Origin: Paenibacillus silagei
GTDB taxonomy: Bacteria; Bacillota; Bacilli; Paenibacillales; Paenibacillaceae
Direction of reading: 5' to 3'
Length of the DNA: 64,000 nt
Assembly: GCF_017874735.1 (NCBI RefSeq)
Contig: NZ_JAGGLV010000030.1
Span: 1-64,000 of the forward strand
Part shown: positions 31,501 to 41,970 of the stretch, in pieces
Layout of the letters: each line of letters opens with the position of its first letter
Position numbering within the stretch: position 1 is the first letter of the stretch
Made by a program: the position numbers and the translations under genes
Notes under the pieces: generated by a model
The model's database searches: none
What the model was told of the DNA's origin: nothing
What the model saw: the letters and a program-made list of their open reading frames with translations, nothing else

Positions 31501-32163
31501 GAAACCAAGGACCGCCGCGAGATCGAAGTCCAGGGTGAAGCAGAGTCCAAAACGTATTCCATCACTTACGGCTCCCGTCTGCGTGTCAGCGAAGGCCAGG
31601 AGATTGAGGCCGGCGATGAATTAACAGACGGTTCAATTGACCCTAAAGAAATGCTGCGTATCAAAGGGATCCGCGGGGTACAGAACTACATTCTGCAAGA
31701 AGTACAGCGTGTATACCGTAACCAGGGCGTTGAAATCAATGATAAGCACATTGAAGTTATGATCAAGCAGATGCTGCGCAAAATCCGTATTATCGATGCC
31801 GGAGATACCAGTCTCCTGCCGGGTGCATTTGCGGATATTCATGAATATGAAGCAGCCAACAAGGAAGCCATTCTTGCCGGCAATGAACCAGCAGTCGCCA
31901 AACCGGTTCTGCTCGGGATTACCAAGGCCTCCCTGGAAACTGATTCATTCCTGTCTGCGGCATCCTTCCAGGAAACTACCCGCGTCTTAACAGATGCAGC
32001 TATTAAGGGTAAAGTGGATAAGCTGCTCGGTCTGAAAGAGAATGTAATCATCGGTAAGCTGATTCCTGCAGGTACAGGCATGAATCGTTACCGTAATGTG
32101 AAGCTGAGCGATCCGAATGCTGAAAGCAGTGAAGAAGCTTTAGAGCCGGTACCCGCTGAATAA
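28552..32163 (+). CDS. rpoC: DNA-directed RNA polymerase subunit beta'
   Basis: The 1203-residue beta' subunit has the N-terminal zinc ribbon ([20 protein letters not shown]), the catalytic NADFDGDQM (about residues 447-455) that chelates Mg2+, and the trigger-loop region [12 protein letters not shown] second zinc site is formed by [16 protein letters not shown]. It begins with two successive TTG codons (28552 and 28555) after AAGGAGGG; the first gives the conserved start MLDVNNFE. Confidence 0.98.
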   Translation: MLDVNNFEFMKIGLASPEKIRSWSRGEVKKPETINYRTLKPEKEGLFCERIFGPQKDWECHCGKYKRVRYKGVVCDRCGVEVTRAKVRRERMGHIELAAPVSHIWYFKGIPSRMGLALDMSPRSLEEIIYFASYVVTDPGETPLEKKQLLSEKEYRSYREKYGYGFQAGMGAEAVKKLLQDIDIDKELEFLKEELRTAQGQRRNRAIKRLEVIEAFRNSGNKPDWMIMDVLPVIPPELRPMVQLDGGRFATSDLNDLYRRVINRNNRLKRLLDLGAPDIIVQNEKRMLQEAVDALIDNGRRGRPVTGPGNRPLKSLSHMLKGKQGRFRQNLLGKRVDYSGRSVIVVGPYLKMYQCGLPKKMALELFKPFVMKELVNKGLAHNIKSAKRKVERVSPEVWDVLEEVIREHPVLLNRAPTLHRLGIQAFEPILVEGHAIRLHPLVCTAYNADFDGDQMAVHVPLSAEAQAEARILMLASGNILNPKDGKPVVTPSQDMVLGTFYLTMDNKEEKGTGMILRNVNEAVSAYQRGTAGLHARVAIPVKALGKTSFTEAQQNALLITTVGKIIFNEIYPSSFPYINEATKTNLLQGTPEKYFIYEKGADVRELIMAAPEASAVGKEYLGLIIARCFETYHTTKTSVILDKIKQLGFTYSTRSGVTVAVSDVIVPEEKATILKESEAKVDVVANQYRRGLITNDERYDRVIEIWSKTKDDLTNVLLKSMDRFNSIMLMVDSKARGNKSQITQLGGMRGLMATPSGRIFELPIKANFREGLTVLEYFISTHGARKGLADTALRTADSGYLTRRLVDVAQDVIVREEDCGTDKGFMVSRIQDGKEVIEDLYDRIEGRYSFETVRHPETKEIIVHRNDLIDSDKAEEIVNAGVTKLQIRSVLSCRARHGVCKKCYGRNLATGKFVEIGEAVGIIAAQSIGEPGTQLTMRTFHTGGVAGDDITQGLPRIQELFEARNPKGQATISEIDGVVKEIRETKDRREIEVQGEAESKTYSITYGSRLRVSEGQEIEAGDELTDGSIDPKEMLRIKGIRGVQNYILQEVQRVYRNQGVEINDKHIEVMIKQMLRKIRIIDAGDTSLLPGAFADIHEYEAANKEAILAGNEPAVAKPVLLGITKASLETDSFLSAASFQETTRVLTDAAIKGKVDKLLGLKENVIIGKLIPAGTGMNRYRNVKLSDPNAESSEEALEPVPAE

Positions 32164-32187
32164 TTGAATACTCATGGCAAGCAGTAT

Positions 32188-32218
32188 CCGCGTCACGCAG
32201 AAATCTGGCGTGACGCGG
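32188..32218 (+). terminator. hairpin after rpoC
   Basis: CCGCGTCACGC (32188-32198) and GCGTGACGCGG (32208-32218) form a perfect 11-bp stem 25 bases after the rpoC stop. A clear T-run is lacking, so termination may be partial. Confidence 0.6.
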
Positions 32219-32258
32219 CTGTCTGCTGTGATTATTAATAAATTTATTGTCGTTTTTC

Positions 32259-32287
32259 TTGACATCATGTGCTGAGGATGCTAATAT
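32259..32287 (+). promoter_or_regulatory. sigma-A promoter of the str operon
   Basis: TTGACA (32259-32264), 17 bp, TAATAT (32282-32287), 56 bases before the L7Ae-like gene. This should drive ybxF, rpsL, rpsG, fusA and tuf. Confidence 0.82.
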
Positions 32288-32342
32288 GTCTAAGGTGCGT
32301 GAGTAGTCTTGTCATTCTTATTCAGTGGAGGTAATGATTTTC

Positions 32343-32594
32343 ATGACTGATGACAGAGGGTTACAGGATGCTCAGGTCAAGATCGGTTCCAAGCAAACCG
32401 TTAAGGCGGTGGAGTTGGGCCAAGCCGCAGAAGTCTATGTGGCAGAGGACGGAGATCAACGGCTTACTTCCAGAATTGTAATGCTTTGCAACAAACAAGG
32501 TGTGAAGGTCACTTATGTGGACACGATGCTGAATTTGGGCAAGGCCTGCGGTATAGAAGTTGGTGCTGCGATGGCAGCCGTCTTAAAACAATAG
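32343..32594 (+). CDS. ybxF: L7Ae-family RNA-binding protein (YbxF-like)
   Basis: An 83-residue protein of the L7Ae/L30e family, which binds kink-turn RNAs. AEVYVAEDGDQRLTSRIVMLCNKQGV and YVDTMLNLGKACGIEVGAAM match the family's central and C-terminal parts. It occupies the conserved site between rpoC and rpsL. The in-frame GTG 32325 and ATG 32334 overlap the GGAGG site, so ATG 32343 is preferred. Confidence 0.9.
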   Translation: MTDDRGLQDAQVKIGSKQTVKAVELGQAAEVYVAEDGDQRLTSRIVMLCNKQGVKVTYVDTMLNLGKACGIEVGAAMAAVLKQ

Positions 32595-32728
32595 CAGCAA
32601 GAGAACGTTTTTGTACCGGGGTACACTTCGGCAGCAAGGACTTTTCATTTGTCTTTTTATGAACCACCTGGGTCTGTGGACTTAATGTTTGTAAATTGAC
32701 TATCATTTCAGGAAGGGGGTGGCACAAC

Positions 32729-33148
32729 ATGCCAACTATTAATCAATTGGTTCGTAAAGGCCGTCAAGCCAAAATCGAAAAATCCAAATCTCCCGCTCTT
32801 CAAAAAGGGTTCAACGCCCTCAAGCGTGAGGCTACAAATTTGAGCGCTCCGCAGAAACGCGGTGTATGCACTCGTGTAGGCACAATGACTCCACGTAAAC
32901 CAAACTCAGCACTTCGTAAGTATGCCCGTGTTCGTCTGACGAACCGTCTTGAGGTGACTGCTTACATTCCGGGTATCGGACACAACCTTCAAGAGCACAG
33001 TGTAGTATTGCTGCGCGGAGGTAAAGTTAAGGACCTTGCAGGAGTTCGTTACCACATCGTTCGTGGTGCACTAGATACTGCAGGTGTTGCTAACCGGATG
33101 CAGGCTCGCTCCAAGTATGGTGCGAAACGTCCTAAAGTCAAGAAATAA
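32729..33148 (+). CDS. rpsL: 30S ribosomal protein S12
   Basis: S12 sits at the decoding centre and controls accuracy. The 139-residue protein is of standard Firmicute form, and ATG 32729 follows GGAAGGGGGTG. The first streptomycin loop reads [13 protein letters not shown]: residue 56 is Arg (CGT, 32894-32896), where B. subtilis has Lys. The second loop reads [10 protein letters not shown], with Ala104 (GCA, 33038-33040) where Pro is usual. Both are positions at which substitutions cause streptomycin resistance in other bacteria. Confidence 0.97.
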   Translation: MPTINQLVRKGRQAKIEKSKSPALQKGFNALKREATNLSAPQKRGVCTRVGTMTPRKPNSALRKYARVRLTNRLEVTAYIPGIGHNLQEHSVVLLRGGKVKDLAGVRYHIVRGALDTAGVANRMQARSKYGAKRPKVKK

Positions 33149-33193
33149 GATGAGCTTATCCGAATAATAACCATATAAGAAAGGGGGATATCC

Positions 33194-33664
33194 ATGCCAC
33201 GCAAAGGTCCAGTTACTAAAAGAGATGTATTGCCAGATCCATTGTATAATAGCAAGTTGGTTACTCGTTTGATCAACCGTATTATGCTGGGTGGTAAAAG
33301 AGGTGTCGCTCAAAGCATTTTGTACAATTCGTTCAAGTTGATTCAAGAACGTACAGGTAAAGAGCCGATGGAAGTTTTCGAAGCTGCCATCAAGAATATC
33401 ATGCCTGTATTGGAAGTTAAAGCTCGTCGTGTCGGCGGTGCTAACTACCAAGTACCTATTGAGGTTAAACCTGAAAGACGTACTGCTTTGGGATTACGTT
33501 GGCTTGTAAACTACTCACGCAACCGCGGTGAGAAGACTATGGAAGAACGTTTGGCGGCTGAGATTATCGATGCTTCCAACAACACAGGCGCTTCCGTTAA
33601 GAAACGTGAAGACACACACAAGATGGCTGAAGCGAACAAAGCGTTTGCTCACTACCGCTGGTAG
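33194..33664 (+). CDS. rpsG: 30S ribosomal protein S7
   Basis: S7 nucleates assembly of the 30S head. The 156-residue protein begins [20 protein letters not shown] and contains the conserved [11 protein letters not shown] and [14 protein letters not shown] segments. AAGGGGGAT precedes its ATG. It sits 45 bases after rpsL and before fusA in the str operon. Confidence 0.97.
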   Translation: MPRKGPVTKRDVLPDPLYNSKLVTRLINRIMLGGKRGVAQSILYNSFKLIQERTGKEPMEVFEAAIKNIMPVLEVKARRVGGANYQVPIEVKPERRTALGLRWLVNYSRNRGEKTMEERLAAEIIDASNNTGASVKKREDTHKMAEANKAFAHYRW

Positions 33665-33711
33665 GATTGCAGTCGTTCAAATAACTTCTATTTTGAAAGG
33701 AGATCCATTTC

Positions 33712-35790
33712 ATGGCAAGAGAGTTCTCCTTAAAAAATACACGTAATATCGGGATCATGGCGCATATTGATGCTGGTAAGACTACTACCACTGAGCGGAT
33801 TCTATTCTACACAGGCCGTACGCACAAAATCGGTGAAGTTCACGAGGGTGCTGCTACAATGGACTGGATGGAACAAGAACAGGAGCGCGGAATCACGATT
33901 ACTTCCGCTGCTACAACTGCTGCATGGAAGGGTCACCGCATCAATATCATTGATACCCCAGGACACGTTGACTTCACCGTTGAAGTTGAACGTTCCCTGC
34001 GTGTATTGGATGGGGCAGTTGGTGTATTTAGTGCGAAAGAGGGCGTAGAACCTCAGTCTGAAACCGTATGGAGACAGGCTGACCGTTACAACGTTCCACG
34101 GATCGCATATGTGAACAAAATGGACATTATCGGTGCGGATTTCCTTAACGTTATCGAAACGATGCGTGATCGTCTTCAAGCCAATGCAGTTGCTATTCAA
34201 CTGCCAATCGGTGCAGAAAATGATTTCGCAGGTATCATCGACCTCGTTGAGCAAAAAGCACATATGTTCAGAGATGATTTGGGCCAAAATATTGAAGTTA
34301 CGGATATTCCGGAAGAATATTTGGCAAAGGTTGAGGAACTGCGTCTCGAGCTGATCGAGAAAGTTGCTGAACTTGATGAAGATCTGACTATGAAGTACCT
34401 GGAAGGCGAAGAAATTACTATTCCGGAAATCAAAGCTGCTCTGCGCAAAGGCGTAGTTGAAGTTAAAATTTTCCCAGTAATTTGCGGCTCTTCCTACCGG
34501 AACAAAGGGATTCAGCTTATGCTGGATGCTGTTGTTGATTACTTGCCTTCACCTTTGGATGTACCGGCTATTACGGGTCATCTGGAGGATGGAACAGAAG
34601 CGGAACGTCATCCTTCGGATGAAGAGCCATTCGGTGCCTTGGCATTTAAGATCATGACAGACCCTTATGTTGGTAAACTCACGTTCTTCCGTGTATACTC
34701 CGGTATCCTGGAATCAGGTTCTTATGTAATTAACGCTACTAAGGGCAAACGTGAGCGTATTGGGCGTATCCTGCAGATGCATGCGAACAGCCGTCAAGAA
34801 ATCTCCATCGTTTACGCTGGTGATATCGCGGCAGCCGTTGGTCTGAAGGACACTAGCACAGGCGATACACTCTGCGACGAGAAGCATCCGATCATTCTGG
34901 AATCCATGAACTTTCCAGATCCGGTTATCGAAATCGCAGTCGAGCCGAAAACCAAAGCTGACCAAGATAAACTGGGTGTTGCTCTCGGAAAGTTGACTGA
35001 AGAGGATCCTACTCTTCGTGCTCACACTGATGAAGAAACAGGCCAAACCATCCTGGCAGGTATGGGTGAGCTTCACTTGGACATCATCATCGACCGTATG
35101 CGTCGTGAATTCAAAGTAGAAACCAATGTGGGTAAACCGCAGGTTGCCTACCGCGAAACGTTCAAGGCATCTGCCCGCGTAGAAGGCAAGTTTGTTCGCC
35201 AATCCGGCGGTCGCGGTCAGTACGGTCACGTATGGGTTGAGTTTGAACCCCTCGAGCCAGGTACTGGCAGCCAATTCGAAAGTAAAGTTGTCGGTGGCTC
35301 GGTTCCAAGAGAATACATCGCTCCTGCACTTGCCGGTATTGAAGAGCAAATGAAGAACGGCGTTATTGCAGGCTTCCCGCTTGTTGACGTTAAAGCTACC
35401 ATCGTAGATGGTTCTTACCATGATGTTGACTCCAACGAAATGGCGTTCAAAATTGCCGGTTCGATGGCGCTTAAAGCTGCAAAAGAAAAATGTCAACCTG
35501 CATTGCTTGAACCAATCATGAAAGTGGAAGTAACTGTTCCTGAGGAATACATGGGCGATGTAATGGGTATGCTGAACTCCCGTCGCGGTAGAATCGAAGG
35601 TATGGATTCCCGTGGTGGAGCGCAAATTATCCGTGCGAAGGTGCCTTTGTCCGAAATGTTCGGATACTCCACAACACTCCGTTCCGGTACTCAAGGACGC
35701 GGCGTATTCTCAATGGAGCTTTCTCACTATGAAGAAGTACCTAAATCCATTGCTGAAGAAATCGTAGCCAAGAACAAAGGCGGAGAATAA
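33712..35790 (+). CDS. fusA: elongation factor G
   Basis: EF-G drives translocation and, with RRF, ribosome recycling. The 692-residue GTPase has the P-loop AHIDAGKTT (about residues 17-25), the switch II DTPGH and NKMD. The C-terminal domains include [11 protein letters not shown] and [22 protein letters not shown] precedes the ATG. Confidence 0.98.
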   Translation: MAREFSLKNTRNIGIMAHIDAGKTTTTERILFYTGRTHKIGEVHEGAATMDWMEQEQERGITITSAATTAAWKGHRINIIDTPGHVDFTVEVERSLRVLDGAVGVFSAKEGVEPQSETVWRQADRYNVPRIAYVNKMDIIGADFLNVIETMRDRLQANAVAIQLPIGAENDFAGIIDLVEQKAHMFRDDLGQNIEVTDIPEEYLAKVEELRLELIEKVAELDEDLTMKYLEGEEITIPEIKAALRKGVVEVKIFPVICGSSYRNKGIQLMLDAVVDYLPSPLDVPAITGHLEDGTEAERHPSDEEPFGALAFKIMTDPYVGKLTFFRVYSGILESGSYVINATKGKRERIGRILQMHANSRQEISIVYAGDIAAAVGLKDTSTGDTLCDEKHPIILESMNFPDPVIEIAVEPKTKADQDKLGVALGKLTEEDPTLRAHTDEETGQTILAGMGELHLDIIIDRMRREFKVETNVGKPQVAYRETFKASARVEGKFVRQSGGRGQYGHVWVEFEPLEPGTGSQFESKVVGGSVPREYIAPALAGIEEQMKNGVIAGFPLVDVKATIVDGSYHDVDSNEMAFKIAGSMALKAAKEKCQPALLEPIMKVEVTVPEEYMGDVMGMLNSRRGRIEGMDSRGGAQIIRAKVPLSEMFGYSTTLRSGTQGRGVFSMELSHYEEVPKSIAEEIVAKNKGGE

Positions 35791-35806
35791 GCTTAATTTT
35801 TAACTT

Positions 35807-35859
35807 GCCGTCCGGGTATAACACTTAAGTCACCTTAGAACTGCAAATAGGCGGACGGC
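35807..35859 (+). other. long-loop inverted repeat before tuf
   Basis: GCCGTCCG (35807-35814) and its complement CGGACGGC (35852-35859) flank 37 bases in the fusA-tuf gap. It could fold as a stem-loop in the tuf leader; its role is unknown. Confidence 0.5.
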
Positions 35860-35898
35860 TCAAATATATGGACCCCACAATAAGGAGGAACTGTTCAA

Positions 35899-37089
35899 AT
35901 GGCAAAGGCAAAGTTTGAACGTAACAAACCGCACGTTAACATCGGTACTATTGGTCACGTCGACCATGGTAAAACAACTCTGACTGCTGCAATCACAACT
36001 GTATTGTCCAAAAAATACGGTGGTGCTGCTGTAGCATTCGACCAAATTGATAAGGCTCCTGAAGAACGCGAACGCGGTATCACTATCTCCACCGCTCACG
36101 TTGAATATGAAACTCCTAACCGTCACTACGCTCACGTAGACTGCCCTGGACACGCCGACTATGTTAAAAACATGATCACTGGCGCAGCGCAAATGGACGG
36201 AGCGATCCTGGTTGTATCCGCAGCTGACGGCCCTATGCCACAGACTCGTGAACACATCCTGCTGTCCCGTCAAGTAGGCGTTCCTTACATCGTTGTATTC
36301 CTGAACAAATGCGACATGGTTGAGGACGAAGAGTTGCTTGAATTGGTTGAAATGGAAGTTCGCGATCTGCTTAGCGAATACGACTTCCCAGGCGATGACA
36401 CTCCAATCGTTCGTGGATCTGCTCGTGAAGCTCTGCAGAACCCTGATGGCGAGTATGCACAGAAGATCGTTGAAATGTTCGAAACGATCGACACATACAT
36501 CCCGCTTCCAGAACGTCAGACTGACAAGCCTTTCTTGATGCCTGTCGAAGATGTATTCTCCATCACTGGCCGCGGTACTGTGGCAACTGGTCGCGTAGAA
36601 CGCGGAACAGTTAAAGTCGGAGAAGAAATCGAAATCGTTGGTATTCACGAAGAAACTAAGAAGTCTGTAGTTACTGGCGTGGAAATGTTCCGCAAATTGC
36701 TTGATTCCGCTCAAGCTGGCGACAACATCGGCGCACTCTTGCGTGGTGTTGACCGTAACAACATCGAGCGTGGCCAGGTATTGGCTAAGCCGAACTCCGT
36801 TAAGCCACACACTGAGTTCACTGCTCAGATCTACGTTCTGACTAAAGAAGAAGGCGGACGTCACAAACCATTCTTCACTGGTTACCGTCCACAGTTCTAC
36901 TTCCGTACAACTGACGTAACTGGCATCATCAACCTGCCAGAAGGTACTGAAATGGTTATGCCTGGTGACAACATCACTGTAACTGTTCAGCTGATCTCCC
37001 CAATCGCTATTGAAGAAGGTACTAAATTCTCCATTCGCGAAGGCGGACGTACAGTTGGTGCCGGTTCCGTAGCTTCCATCCAGAAATAA
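35899..37089 (+). CDS. tuf: elongation factor Tu
   Basis: EF-Tu delivers aminoacyl-tRNA to the ribosome. The 396-residue GTPase has GHVDHGKTT (about residues 18-26), DCPGH, NKCD and the three canonical domains ending in [22 protein letters not shown] precedes the ATG. A strong terminator follows, so transcription stops here before the FNR module and the S10 genes have their own promoter. Confidence 0.98.
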   Translation: MAKAKFERNKPHVNIGTIGHVDHGKTTLTAAITTVLSKKYGGAAVAFDQIDKAPEERERGITISTAHVEYETPNRHYAHVDCPGHADYVKNMITGAAQMDGAILVVSAADGPMPQTREHILLSRQVGVPYIVVFLNKCDMVEDEELLELVEMEVRDLLSEYDFPGDDTPIVRGSAREALQNPDGEYAQKIVEMFETIDTYIPLPERQTDKPFLMPVEDVFSITGRGTVATGRVERGTVKVGEEIEIVGIHEETKKSVVTGVEMFRKLLDSAQAGDNIGALLRGVDRNNIERGQVLAKPNSVKPHTEFTAQIYVLTKEEGGRHKPFFTGYRPQFYFRTTDVTGIINLPEGTEMVMPGDNITVTVQLISPIAIEEGTKFSIREGGRTVGAGSVASIQK

Positions 37090-37126
37090 TTCAGGCTCTA
37101 TCCGTTAGGATAGACTGAATATAAGT

Positions 37127-37158
37127 CAGGCCCCCTTCATTTGAAGGGGGCCTGTTTT
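37127..37158 (+). terminator. rho-independent terminator after tuf, probably shared with the converging cupin gene
   Basis: CAGGCCCCCTTC (37127-37138) and GAAGGGGGCCTG (37143-37154) form a perfect 12-bp stem followed by TTTTATTTT. The minus-strand cupin gene ends at 37181, so the hairpin may serve both directions. Confidence 0.9.
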
Positions 37159-37180
37159 ATTTTATAGATAAGATTGAGAA

Positions 37181-37522
37181 TTAGATTTCCTTCGCATAGT
37201 CCGCACTTGGTAACTTGGATAAAACCACATGCAGGCTGGACGGCGATGAACTATTATTCGTATAAGCGAATGACTCGTCACCGGCAATGTAGATGGTCTC
37301 TCCTTGGATGAAGGAGAATTCTTCCTCATTAACATGAATGGTACCGTCACCGTGTAAGGCGAGGATATAGACATCTGCTCCGGGGTGCTTGTGAACGGGC
37401 AGCTTTTGCCCAGGCATGAAATTAAGCACAAATACTACGCTATCGCCTTTTTGGAAAATGATCTTTTTGGTAAAGCGTTCCTCTTGATACTGTACGGCCT
37501 CAGCTAGTGTTTTCTTTTCCAT
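37181..37522 (-). CDS. small cupin-domain protein
   Basis: A 113-residue single-domain cupin. PGQKLPVHKHPGADVYILALHG carries the first metal-binding motif (His residues in VHKHPG), and GETIYIAGDESFAYTN the second half, where one usual His is not evident. Cupins of this size bind a metal and a small molecule; the ligand is unknown. It is the second gene of a minus-strand pair, 33 bases after the V4R gene, and probably shares its FNR-controlled promoter. Confidence 0.82.
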   Translation of the reverse strand: MEKKTLAEAVQYQEERFTKKIIFQKGDSVVFVLNFMPGQKLPVHKHPGADVYILALHGDGTIHVNEEEFSFIQGETIYIAGDESFAYTNNSSSPSSLHVVLSKLPSADYAKEI

Positions 37523-37555
37523 TATAAATCCCTGCTTTCATTATATTAGTATTAT

Positions 37556-38011
37556 TTAAAGCTTAACTTCGTACTCGCAGTGCTCATGACCGGTGACATT
37601 ACATTTGATCTCTTTCACTGAAACCTTGCGGCCGAGAATTCGGCACAGAGCACCTTCAATGATAGCTCCCTCCAGATCACAGACCATTCTTTCATCTTCA
37701 AGGGAAGGTAGTCCTTTGCAGAAGCAATCGTCAACAGCGATATTAATTTTGCGCTCATCGGAATGAACAATTCGGGGAATCCCGATTTTGAGCTCCTCAA
37801 AGATCTGCAGTAGCTCTTCCACGGACTGGACAGGCAGGCTCTCGCCGATCTTTCTGCCAATGGTCACAGTCGTTCCCTTTCCGCCTAACGGCAATCCCTG
37901 GTTCATTCCAATTAGACGGATGGTCCGGAATAGTTCAAGGGGTACCATATTGCCCAGAGTTGTTCTATTCATCTGGCGCATGTCCTCAAAAGTGTATTGC
38001 TGCAAGCCCAT
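37556..38011 (-). CDS. V4R-domain protein with a cysteine cluster
   Basis: A protein of about 151 residues. Its C-terminal half (DCFCKGLP, MVCDLEGAIIEGALCRILG, IKCNVTGHEHCEYEV) matches the V4R (4-vinyl reductase-like) domain, which binds small hydrophobic ligands or metal. Cys97, 99, 112, 124, 138 and 146 (counting from a TTG one codon upstream) could hold zinc or an Fe-S cluster. AAGGAG lies close to both TTG 38014 and ATG 38011; a TTG three codons further in has better spacing, so the start is uncertain. It is first in an FNR-type operon. Confidence 0.75.
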   Translation of the reverse strand: MGLQQYTFEDMRQMNRTTLGNMVPLELFRTIRLIGMNQGLPLGGKGTTVTIGRKIGESLPVQSVEELLQIFEELKIGIPRIVHSDERKINIAVDDCFCKGLPSLEDERMVCDLEGAIIEGALCRILGRKVSVKEIKCNVTGHEHCEYEVKL

Positions 38012-38036
38012 CAACTCCTTTTCTCTCTATGAACCT

Positions 38037-38078
38037 ATTGTATAGACAGGCGGCACGTTAATCCTTGATATAGATCAA
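38037..38078 (-). promoter_or_regulatory. FNR box and promoter of the V4R-cupin operon
   Basis: TTGAT-ATAG-ATCAA (38065-38078) is a perfect match to the E. coli-type FNR consensus. On the minus strand TACAAT (38042-38037) is a good -10, giving a start near 38030. The centre of the FNR box is then about 41.5 bases upstream, the class II activator position. The box also lies between the divergent V4R and regulator genes, so the regulator may control itself. Confidence 0.82.
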
Positions 38079-38166
38079 GTTTTATGAAAATTTGTGCGTC
38101 CAGTCACCCGGCAGCGCTTCGATCATTGATATGGTGGGATAAGCGACAGTAGAGGAGGAATGATGT

Positions 38167-38886
38167 ATGGAATGCAATACGTGCAATTCTCATGCCTGTG
38201 TGCGCCAGGTTCCGGTATTCAGAAGTTTGTCCGATGAAGAATTGGTTATCATAGAATCAATCACAGAATCCCATTCATATAAAAAGGGTAGCCAAGTTTG
38301 CCGAGAAGGGGAGCCGTCTGAAGCCTTGTTTGTGGTGAAGAGCGGGCTTATCAAATTAACGAAGAACAGTAAAGAAGGGAAGCAGCATATTGTCCGTTTT
38401 CTTTTCCCGGGGGATTATTTCGGTCAGTTTGCCCTGCTTCACAATAAAAATAATGATGTAACGGCGGAGATTATTGAGAGTGGAGTGGTCTGCCGGATGC
38501 ACCGGAAGGATTTCATTCCCCTGCTGGAGCAGAATGCGGGCCTGGCGTTTAGCTTTCTGATGTCTGTTAGTGAGCAGCTGCATCTGGCGGAAGAAACAGC
38601 AGGGGCACTGCATATGTTTGAAGTGGAAAAACGGTTAGCCCGGCTTCTAGTCTACTTGTACACGAGGAATCTACCAGAATCAGCTCTGACAATGCAAGCT
38701 TTAAGACATTCCGTGGATCTCCCATCGGCGCAAAAAGAAGTGGCAGCGATGATCGGCACTACTGCCGAGACCCTAAGCCGTAAGCTGAACAAGCTGGAAG
38801 CGCTGAAGATCATCGCTATGCATAAAAGAACCGTGAATATTTTGGAGATGGAGACTCTAATTCAGCTCGCTGAAATCAGTCATTAA
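38167..38886 (+). CDS. Crp/Fnr-family regulator with FNR-type Fe-S cysteines
   Basis: A 239-residue regulator with a cNMP-binding-like beta-roll (about residues 15-130), a dimerisation helix and a C-terminal winged helix. Cys3, Cys6, Cys11 and Cys109 line up by eye with the four [4Fe-4S] ligands of E. coli FNR. The recognition helix AETLSRKLN has Glu201, Ser204 and Arg205, equal to the FNR residues that read TTGAT. A perfect TTGAT-N4-ATCAA site lies upstream. It should sense oxygen or NO and activate the divergent V4R-cupin genes. GAGGAGG precedes its start. Confidence 0.88.
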   Translation: MECNTCNSHACVRQVPVFRSLSDEELVIIESITESHSYKKGSQVCREGEPSEALFVVKSGLIKLTKNSKEGKQHIVRFLFPGDYFGQFALLHNKNNDVTAEIIESGVVCRMHRKDFIPLLEQNAGLAFSFLMSVSEQLHLAEETAGALHMFEVEKRLARLLVYLYTRNLPESALTMQALRHSVDLPSAQKEVAAMIGTTAETLSRKLNKLEALKIIAMHKRTVNILEMETLIQLAEISH

Positions 38887-38956
38887 CAATTTTCAGATAA
38901 AACCGTGTATTTTTAAACTTTTTTTCTGGAAAAGGTGATTTGTTTTGCAAAGGCTC

Positions 38957-38985
38957 TTGCAATATAGCCGCCTATTAGATATAAT
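38957..38985 (+). promoter_or_regulatory. sigma-A promoter of the S10 operon
   Basis: TTGCAA (38957-38962), 17 bp, TATAAT (38980-38985), about 130 bases before rpsJ. It replaces read-through from tuf, which is cut off by the tuf terminator and the inserted FNR module. Confidence 0.82.
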
Positions 38986-39020
38986 AATAAATGTTGTTCT
39001 GAGACGTTGCGATGATGTGA

Positions 39021-39431
<411 letters not shown>

Positions 39432-39469
39432 TTCATTAAGTAATCAGGAAAAGAAAAGAGGTGTCAACA

Positions 39470-40093
39470 TTGAAAGGTATCTTAGGAAAAAAACTCGGTA
39501 TGACTCAAGTGTTTACTCCAGAAGGTAACGTAATCGCGGTTTCTGTTATCGAAGCTGGACCTTGTGTGGTACTGCAAAAGAAAGACCTGAATATCGACGG
39601 ATATGAAGCAGTGCAGTTGGGCTTTTCCGATAAAAAGGAAAGTCGCTCCAACAAGCCTGAACAGGGTCACGCCAAAAAGGCAAATGCAACACCTAAGCGC
39701 TACGTTCGCGAAATTCGCGGTGTTGACCTCGGGTCACTCGAGGTTGGACAAGAGCTTAAGGCTGACATCTTCGCTGAAGGCGAGTTTGTTGACGTAACAG
39801 GTACTTCGAAGGGTAAAGGCTTCCAGGGTAACATCAAACGCTGGGGACAAAGCCGCGGACCAATGGCACACGGATCGCGTTACCACAGAAGACCGGGCTC
39901 GATGGGTTCCATCCAGGCTAACCGTGTTCCTAAGGGCAAACGCCTTCCAGGACATATGGGTCACACGACCGTAACGGTTCAAAAGCTTGAAATCATCCGG
40001 GTTGACGTAGAACGTAATGTACTGCTGGTTAAAGGCGCTATTCCAGGTCCTAAGAACAGCTTCGTGAAAGTTAAACAAACCGTTAAGAAATAA
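39470..40093 (+). CDS. rplC: 50S ribosomal protein L3
   Basis: L3 is an early-assembly protein whose loop reaches the peptidyl-transferase centre. The 207-residue protein starts [15 protein letters not shown] and holds the conserved [16 protein letters not shown] and [10 protein letters not shown] loops. GTG 39461 overlaps the GAGGTG site; TTG 39470 at good spacing is preferred. Confidence 0.96.
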   Translation: MKGILGKKLGMTQVFTPEGNVIAVSVIEAGPCVVLQKKDLNIDGYEAVQLGFSDKKESRSNKPEQGHAKKANATPKRYVREIRGVDLGSLEVGQELKADIFAEGEFVDVTGTSKGKGFQGNIKRWGQSRGPMAHGSRYHRRPGSMGSIQANRVPKGKRLPGHMGHTTVTVQKLEIIRVDVERNVLLVKGAIPGPKNSFVKVKQTVKK

Positions 40094-40118
40094 TTACTGA
40101 AGAAAGGAGGAACATGAA

Positions 40119-40742
40119 ATGCCAAAAGTAACACTTTTCAATACTAGTGGTAACGAAGTTGGCGAAGTTGAACTGAGTGATTCAGTTTTCGGTATTGAAC
40201 CGAACGTACATGTGCTGCATGAAGCTGCACTTATGCAAAGAGCTTCCCTTCGTCGTGGTACACATAAAGTAAAAGGACGCTCTGAAGTGCGTGGCGGCGG
40301 ACGTAAGCCTTGGAAACAAAAAGGTACAGGTCGTGCTCGTCAAGGCTCCATTCGTTCTCCACAATGGAAAGGCGGCGGCGTAGTCTTCGGACCAACACCA
40401 CGCAGCTATTCCTGGAAATTGCCTAAGAAGGTTCGCCGGTTGGCCATCAAATCCGCGTTGTCCTCAAAAGTGCTTGAGAATGACATCATCGTATTGGATA
40501 GCTTGACTCTGAATGCTCCGAAGACGAAAGAATTCGCAGCGATTCTGAACAACCTTAAAGTGGGCAGCAAAGCCCTGATCGTAGCTCCTAGCTATGATGA
40601 CAACGTAGCACTTTCCGCTCGTAACATCCCTGGGGTGAAATTCGTAGCGGCTGACGGCATCAATGTTCTTGACGTACTGACGTACGACAAACTGATCATC
40701 ACTAAAGAAGCAGTTCTGAAGGTAGAGGAGGTGTTCGCGTAA
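40119..40742 (+). CDS. rplD: 50S ribosomal protein L4
   Basis: L4 lines the exit tunnel with its extended loop ([20 protein letters not shown]), the site where macrolide-resistance changes occur; it looks normal here. The 207-residue length is standard. Its TAA stop shares one base with the rplW ATG, so the two are coupled. AAAGGAGG precedes the ATG. Confidence 0.97.
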   Translation: MPKVTLFNTSGNEVGEVELSDSVFGIEPNVHVLHEAALMQRASLRRGTHKVKGRSEVRGGGRKPWKQKGTGRARQGSIRSPQWKGGGVVFGPTPRSYSWKLPKKVRRLAIKSALSSKVLENDIIVLDSLTLNAPKTKEFAAILNNLKVGSKALIVAPSYDDNVALSARNIPGVKFVAADGINVLDVLTYDKLIITKEAVLKVEEVFA

Positions 40743-41035
40743 TGAAAGATCCTCGTGATATAATCAAGCGTCCAGTGATTACGGAACGCACATCCGAATA
40801 CATGAGCGAACTGAAGTACGCTTTTGAAGTGGATATCCGTGCTAACAAGACCGAAATCAAAAAAGCTGTCGAGGCTATTTTTAAAGTAAAAGTCGTTAGT
40901 GTGAACACAATGCGCGTACCTGGTAAACTGAAACGTTACGGCAAATATTCCGGTTATACTCCGGAGTGGAAAAAAGCCATCGTGAAGCTTAGCCCGGACA
41001 GCAAGCCGCTTGAGTTCTTTGAAGCGGTAGAATAA
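40742..41035 (+). CDS. rplW: 50S ribosomal protein L23
   Basis: L23 lies at the tunnel exit and docks SRP and trigger factor. The 97-residue protein begins [17 protein letters not shown] and keeps the [19 protein letters not shown] region. Its ATG overlaps the last base of rplD, and GTAGAGGAGG lies inside the end of rplD. Confidence 0.96.
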   Translation: MKDPRDIIKRPVITERTSEYMSELKYAFEVDIRANKTEIKKAVEAIFKVKVVSVNTMRVPGKLKRYGKYSGYTPEWKKAIVKLSPDSKPLEFFEAVE

Positions 41036-41062
41036 TACTCTTAAAGTAAGGAGGAAACTATA

Positions 41063-41893
41063 GTGCCAATCAAAAAGTACAAACCGACCTCTCCGGCAAG
41101 ACGCAACATGTCTGTGTCTACGTTTGAAGAAATTACAACAAACCAGCCAGAGAAATCGTTGCTGTCCCCGCTGTTCAAGCATGCCGGACGCAACAACCAA
41201 GGTAAAATTACGGTTCGTCACCATGGCGGCGGACACAAACGTAAATACCGTATCATCGACTTCAAGCGGACTAAAGACGGCATACCAGGTAGCGTTGCTA
41301 CAATTGAGTATGACCCGAACCGTACTTCCAATATTGCTTTGATCCACTATGCTGATGGAGAGAAACGTTATATCATCGCTCCTAAAGGCCTTAAAGTTGG
41401 GGACAAAGTTGAGTCCGGCCCTGCTGCGGACATCAAAATTGGTAACAGCCTTCCGTTGATCAACATCCCGGTAGGTACAGTTATCCACAACATCGAGTTG
41501 AAACCAGGCAAAGGCGGACAATTGGTTCGTGCTGCAGGTACTGAAGCTCAGCTGCTGGGTAAAGAAGATAAATACGTATCTGTTCGTTTGAACTCGGGTG
41601 AGGTTCGCAGAATCCTCAGCGTTTGCCGTGCGACTATCGGAGCCGTAGGTAACGGAGATCACGAACTGATCAAGATTGGTAAAGCCGGACGCAGCCGCTG
41701 GCTCGGACGTCGTCCTGAAGTACGCGGTGTTGTCATGAACCCTAACGATCACCCACACGGTGGTGGTGAAGGCCGCGCTCCTATCGGACGGAAATCGCCA
41801 ATGTCACCTTGGGGCAAACCAACCCTCGGCTACAAAACGCGTAAGAAAAACAAAGCATCTGATAAATATATCGTTCGCCGCCGCACAAAATAA
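41063..41893 (+). CDS. rplB: 50S ribosomal protein L2
   Basis: L2 is needed for subunit joining and lies next to the peptidyl-transferase centre. The 276-residue protein begins with GTG ([15 protein letters not shown]) after AAGGAGG, and holds [13 protein letters not shown] and the C-terminal [17 protein letters not shown] segment with the conserved functionally important His. Confidence 0.97.
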   Translation: MPIKKYKPTSPARRNMSVSTFEEITTNQPEKSLLSPLFKHAGRNNQGKITVRHHGGGHKRKYRIIDFKRTKDGIPGSVATIEYDPNRTSNIALIHYADGEKRYIIAPKGLKVGDKVESGPAADIKIGNSLPLINIPVGTVIHNIELKPGKGGQLVRAAGTEAQLLGKEDKYVSVRLNSGEVRRILSVCRATIGAVGNGDHELIKIGKAGRSRWLGRRPEVRGVVMNPNDHPHGGGEGRAPIGRKSPMSPWGKPTLGYKTRKKNKASDKYIVRRRTK

Positions 41894-41970
41894 GACGCTT
41901 CAGGCAAGTTAGTTAAGCGCGAAGCGTCGATTCGCGGTTTTGAAGAACCGGATGAAGGGAGGATTCACAC

